DNA of 10,390 nucleotides from Clostridiales bacterium (GTDB lineage: Bacteria > Bacillota > Clostridia > Oscillospirales > Acutalibacteraceae). Location of the stretch: assembly GCA_019415925.1 (NCBI GenBank), contig DXYG01000091.1:1-10390 (forward strand). The letters run 5' to 3'. A program made the translations under genes and the position numbers. Shown here piece by piece: positions 8,173 to 10,390 of this stretch (position 1 is its first letter; each line of letters opens with the position of its first letter). Below the pieces are notes generated by a model. It was not told where the DNA came from. It saw nothing but the letters and a program-made list of their open reading frames with translations, and made no database searches.

Positions 8173-10244
8173 ACTTCTTCTCCGAGATAATTCAATAATT
8201 CTTTGATAAGAGTATCCGATAGTTTATTATTATTTTTAATATATTCAGATATTATTTCCTCTTTATCTGTAACAATTGCCAACGGAAAAAGGCAAAACAA
8301 AAAATCAGAATCTGCCCCTTCGGCGATGATTTTATGAACATCTGATAACAATTGCTGAATTCTGTTCTTCTCATATTTAGATACCGGCAATTGTCGCAAT
8401 AACTTTTCGCCCACAGGAACAGCTTTTGCTTGTATGTATTCTGCGTAATCGTCAGATAATACTGCACCGAGAAATCGGTTTGAAGGCTTTTTATCAACAA
8501 TAAGCTCAGTAAAAACGGGCAGCATATAATTATATAAGCTATTTGGTTCAATCAGCAAATCCTCAGTGTAGGGATGTACATATATAATCATTTTGCCCGA
8601 GTTGTTTAATTCAGGCGGCAGTTTGTCTATCCAGTTACCGTTAAACGGATTTTTTACTATAATTATTTCATCTTCGCTGTTAAGCAGTGCTTCAACAGAC
8701 TCATTGCTCCAGTCTCCGTTGCAGGACAAAACGCCTGCATTGCTTAAAGAAATTACAGACGATAATGCATTAGCAATACTTTCTCCAAATGGACCAGCTA
8801 AAAGAAGGTTAATATTATTTACGTAAGCAGCATATAAAAAAGCGGCAAATTGGTGACACAGATTGTCTGATACGCCTGCTTCTAATAATTCTACTTCGAG
8901 AATTTCAACAGTGTTTTTCCAGCTATTAGAAATTTCTGCATCTTCTTCTGACAATTTTTTACCATTTACAAAAGAAGATTTTTCAATATTCTGACTTCTT
9001 CCTGTTCCATTCATTGACGAAGCTGATGTAAATAATGAAAGCTCCGATAAAAATTCCGATACATCGTTTCGTGCCTGGGATATTTTATTTCTCACTTTCG
9101 ATAAAGTTTTTTCTCCGATTGCATTATATTCTTCTGTTTTTGCAATAACTTCATTAAGCCTGTATTCGGCATTGGTAATTTCGGCAGACAAAATATCGCA
9201 CTTTTCTTGTTTTTGTTCGTATTCTTTTTGTTTGGCAGCTAAAAGTTCTTCCGTTTCCTTAAGCTTTTGATTTGCTTCGTCTACAAGCGTCTTATTATTC
9301 TTTATCCATATATCACCGGCTTTTGCTTGGCAATACTCTCTTAGTTCTGTATGATTCAGCACAAGTTTATCAAGTACCCTTGAATCAACATCTGTTCCGT
9401 CAACATAAGCTTCCGCATCTTCTAAAAATACCTGAATATGCTTTTGGGCATCTTCAAGTGAGCAATCGCATTGTTCTGTTATTCTTTCGTAAAAATCCGT
9501 ATCGGAAATCTCCTGCAAAAAGTCACGAAGCATTTTCCATTCTGCTTTACTGATTCCTTTTGCTTTAAAATTAGGCCATGTTACAAGTTTAATGATTTCA
9601 TTCTTAATTATTTCTGACATATTCTTTGTCAAAACATATTCAGCCGGTTCGCCTATATCCAGACTCCGCAGAAATTCAATATTTTTAATTTTTAAAATAT
9701 CTCTATAAGACAAGTAATATACGGGCAATTTGCTCTCTTTGGTTTTCAGCCGAAAAACACCGTCATCTTCATACAAATCATCATTATGGCATAATACTCC
9801 CTTATAATTTGTGTATGAAGGATTTTCAGAGTAAATAAACATTACTTTTTTTAAGTATATAGCTCCGCAGCTTACACCGTTTTTTAGTGCATGCACAAGC
9901 TCCTCTGAATCGCAAACATCGTTTACCCGTATTATCTGAATCGGATGACACCCATGCACATAATAGCTTTTATCAACCCAGTCTTTAGAAACATCGCTGT
10001 CATGCTCAGTTACTGACCATTTCCATACACCTATACTATCTTCTTCAATCGGAATGTCATGTGAATATATGATTTTTCTATTGGAGAAAGTTGCAGGTGT
10101 ATTATCATTATATGTAAACGCAGATATTACATCGCCGTTTATGTCTGCTAATCTATATAGCTTTAAATAATCTTTTTCTGAATCCCTGATTACTCTACAA
10201 ACAGAAATGAATTCCATATTACTATTCATATTTATTTTTAACAT
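8169..10244 (-). CDS. Coiled-coil protein with degenerate P-loop NTPase-like C-terminal region
   Basis: This 691-residue protein is the first gene of the operon. Residues 1-205 look like a strand-rich N-terminal domain with many aromatics (about 60-150). Residues 207-315 are helical. Residues about 316-402 form a clear coiled coil rich in E, K, Q and A with heptad-like leucines. A serine-rich linker (403-430) follows. The C-terminal part (about 440-691) has the layout of an AAA/McrB-like NTPase core: the hydrophobic strand NNINLLLAGPFGESIANAL (476-494) sits where a Walker A would be, a second strand is EIIIV (526-530), and a third is KMIIYV (551-556). The P-loop lysine and serine/threonine are absent (GPFGESIA in place of GxxGxGKT), and no acidic pair follows the second strand, so ATP hydrolysis is unlikely. 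There is no signal peptide. It is probably a scaffold, sensor or clamp subunit; the fold assignment is inference. Confidence 0.88.
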   Translation of the reverse strand: MLKINMNSNMEFISVCRVIRDSEKDYLKLYRLADINGDVISAFTYNDNTPATFSNRKIIYSHDIPIEEDSIGVWKWSVTEHDSDVSKDWVDKSYYVHGCHPIQIIRVNDVCDSEELVHALKNGVSCGAIYLKKVMFIYSENPSYTNYKGVLCHNDDLYEDDGVFRLKTKESKLPVYYLSYRDILKIKNIEFLRSLDIGEPAEYVLTKNMSEIIKNEIIKLVTWPNFKAKGISKAEWKMLRDFLQEISDTDFYERITEQCDCSLEDAQKHIQVFLEDAEAYVDGTDVDSRVLDKLVLNHTELREYCQAKAGDIWIKNNKTLVDEANQKLKETEELLAAKQKEYEQKQEKCDILSAEITNAEYRLNEVIAKTEEYNAIGEKTLSKVRNKISQARNDVSEFLSELSLFTSASSMNGTGRSQNIEKSSFVNGKKLSEEDAEISNSWKNTVEILEVELLEAGVSDNLCHQFAAFLYAAYVNNINLLLAGPFGESIANALSSVISLSNAGVLSCNGDWSNESVEALLNSEDEIIIVKNPFNGNWIDKLPPELNNSGKMIIYVHPYTEDLLIEPNSLYNYMLPVFTELIVDKKPSNRFLGAVLSDDYAEYIQAKAVPVGEKLLRQLPVSKYEKNRIQQLLSDVHKIIAEGADSDFLFCLFPLAIVTDKEEIISEYIKNNNKLSDTLIKELLNYLGEEV
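8178..8183 (-). promoter_or_regulatory. Ribosome binding site of the 338-aa gene
   Basis: GGAGAA sits just before the ATGA overlap, with 7 nt between GGAG and the ATG at 8172-8170. It lies within the last codons of the 691-aa gene, so translation of the two genes is coupled. It supports the start chosen for the 338-aa protein. Confidence 0.7.
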
Positions 10245-10252
10245 TCCTTCCT
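10245..10252 (-). promoter_or_regulatory. Ribosome binding site of the 691-aa gene (short spacing)
   Basis: On the - strand AGGAAGGA runs directly into the ATG at 10244-10242. The useful AGGA is 4 nt from the start, slightly shorter than ideal. The next in-frame ATG codons (residues 6 and 10) would be 15 nt and 27 nt away from this site, which fits less well, so residue 1 is preferred. Confidence 0.55.
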
Positions 10253-10283
10253 ACATTGAACCCAAAACGCATTTTGCTTTTCT

Positions 10284-10312
10284 TTTATAAATATTGTCGT
10301 AAAATCAATAAA
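10284..10312 (-). promoter_or_regulatory. Possible promoter of the three-gene operon
   Basis: On the - strand TTTATT (10312-10307) and TATAAA (10289-10284) are separated by 17 bp. That would start transcription near 10277 and leave a leader of about 33 nt carrying the ribosome binding site. The -10 box is good and the -35 is poor. The rest of 10245-10390 is AT-rich with no open frame that I can support. What lies beyond 10390, and whether the operon has more upstream genes, is not visible. Confidence 0.35.
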
Positions 10313-10390
10313 GATTTCCTGTTTATTTTTTTGTTTCTTATCGCACAATATATCCATTTCCTTATCAAAGGATATTTATTATATTTAGAT

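Noticed and set aside
8690..8880. Possible membrane helix in the 691-aa protein (residues about 462-500)
   Set aside because: The hydrophobic stretches are short and broken by G, P, E and N. They fit the buried core strands of a P-loop-like fold better than a transmembrane segment.
8593..9553. Antisense open frames of 77 and 93 codons over the coiled-coil gene
   Set aside because: They are a by-product of the biased codon composition in the coiled-coil and linker regions, with no start signals or domain features.
1..10390. CRISPR array, tRNA, rRNA, insertion sequence or transposase
   Set aside because: I saw no regularly spaced repeats, cloverleaf-like sequences, transposase motifs or paired terminal inverted repeats in the window.

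Overview
The window is AT-rich and has strong GGAG/GGGAGG-type ribosome binding sites, a TTG start and short, tight intergenic junctions. This suggests a low-GC Gram-positive host (Bacillota, most likely a Ruminococcus-like or other gut Clostridia member). That placement is inference from composition and signals, not from a marker gene.

Layout, left to right. (1) Positions 2-67 hold the last 21 codons of a + strand gene cut by the window edge; I do not recognise it. (2) Positions 179-1606 (+) encode a 475-residue protein with an N-terminal XRE-type helix-turn-helix and a long unrecognised remainder. (3) Positions 1607-1909 are a convergent intergenic region with one strong hairpin (1750-1785), which acts as terminator for the + gene and possibly for the facing operon. 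(4) Positions 10244 down to 1910 (-) form a three-gene operon that fills about 80% of the window. It encodes a 691-aa coiled-coil protein with a degenerate NTPase-like C-terminal part, a 338-aa orphan protein, and a 1748-aa DEAH-box superfamily 2 helicase with several zinc-binding cysteine clusters and a C-terminal DUF1998/MZB module. The genes overlap by 4 bp and 1 bp, so they are almost certainly co-transcribed and translationally coupled. (5) Positions 10245-10390 are the operon leader and a possible promoter.

Interpretation. Large helicases carrying DUF1998 are central components of known anti-phage systems (DruE of Druantia, DrmA plus DrmB of DISARM, DpdJ of the Dpd 7-deazaguanine system) and of the MrfA DNA-repair helicase. 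The three-gene set here lacks every accessory gene I would expect of those systems: no methyltransferase, no PLD nuclease, no DUF4338 DruA, no SNF2 ATPase. The cassette is therefore best read as a candidate DUF1998-helicase defence system of an unusual or undescribed subtype. In this reading the helicase is the DNA-translocating motor, and the degenerate-ATPase/coiled-coil protein and the 338-aa protein are sensor, specificity or scaffold partners. The defence role is inferred from the helicase family and the operon structure and is not shown by the sequence. The XRE-like gene is convergent with the operon; nothing here proves that it regulates it.
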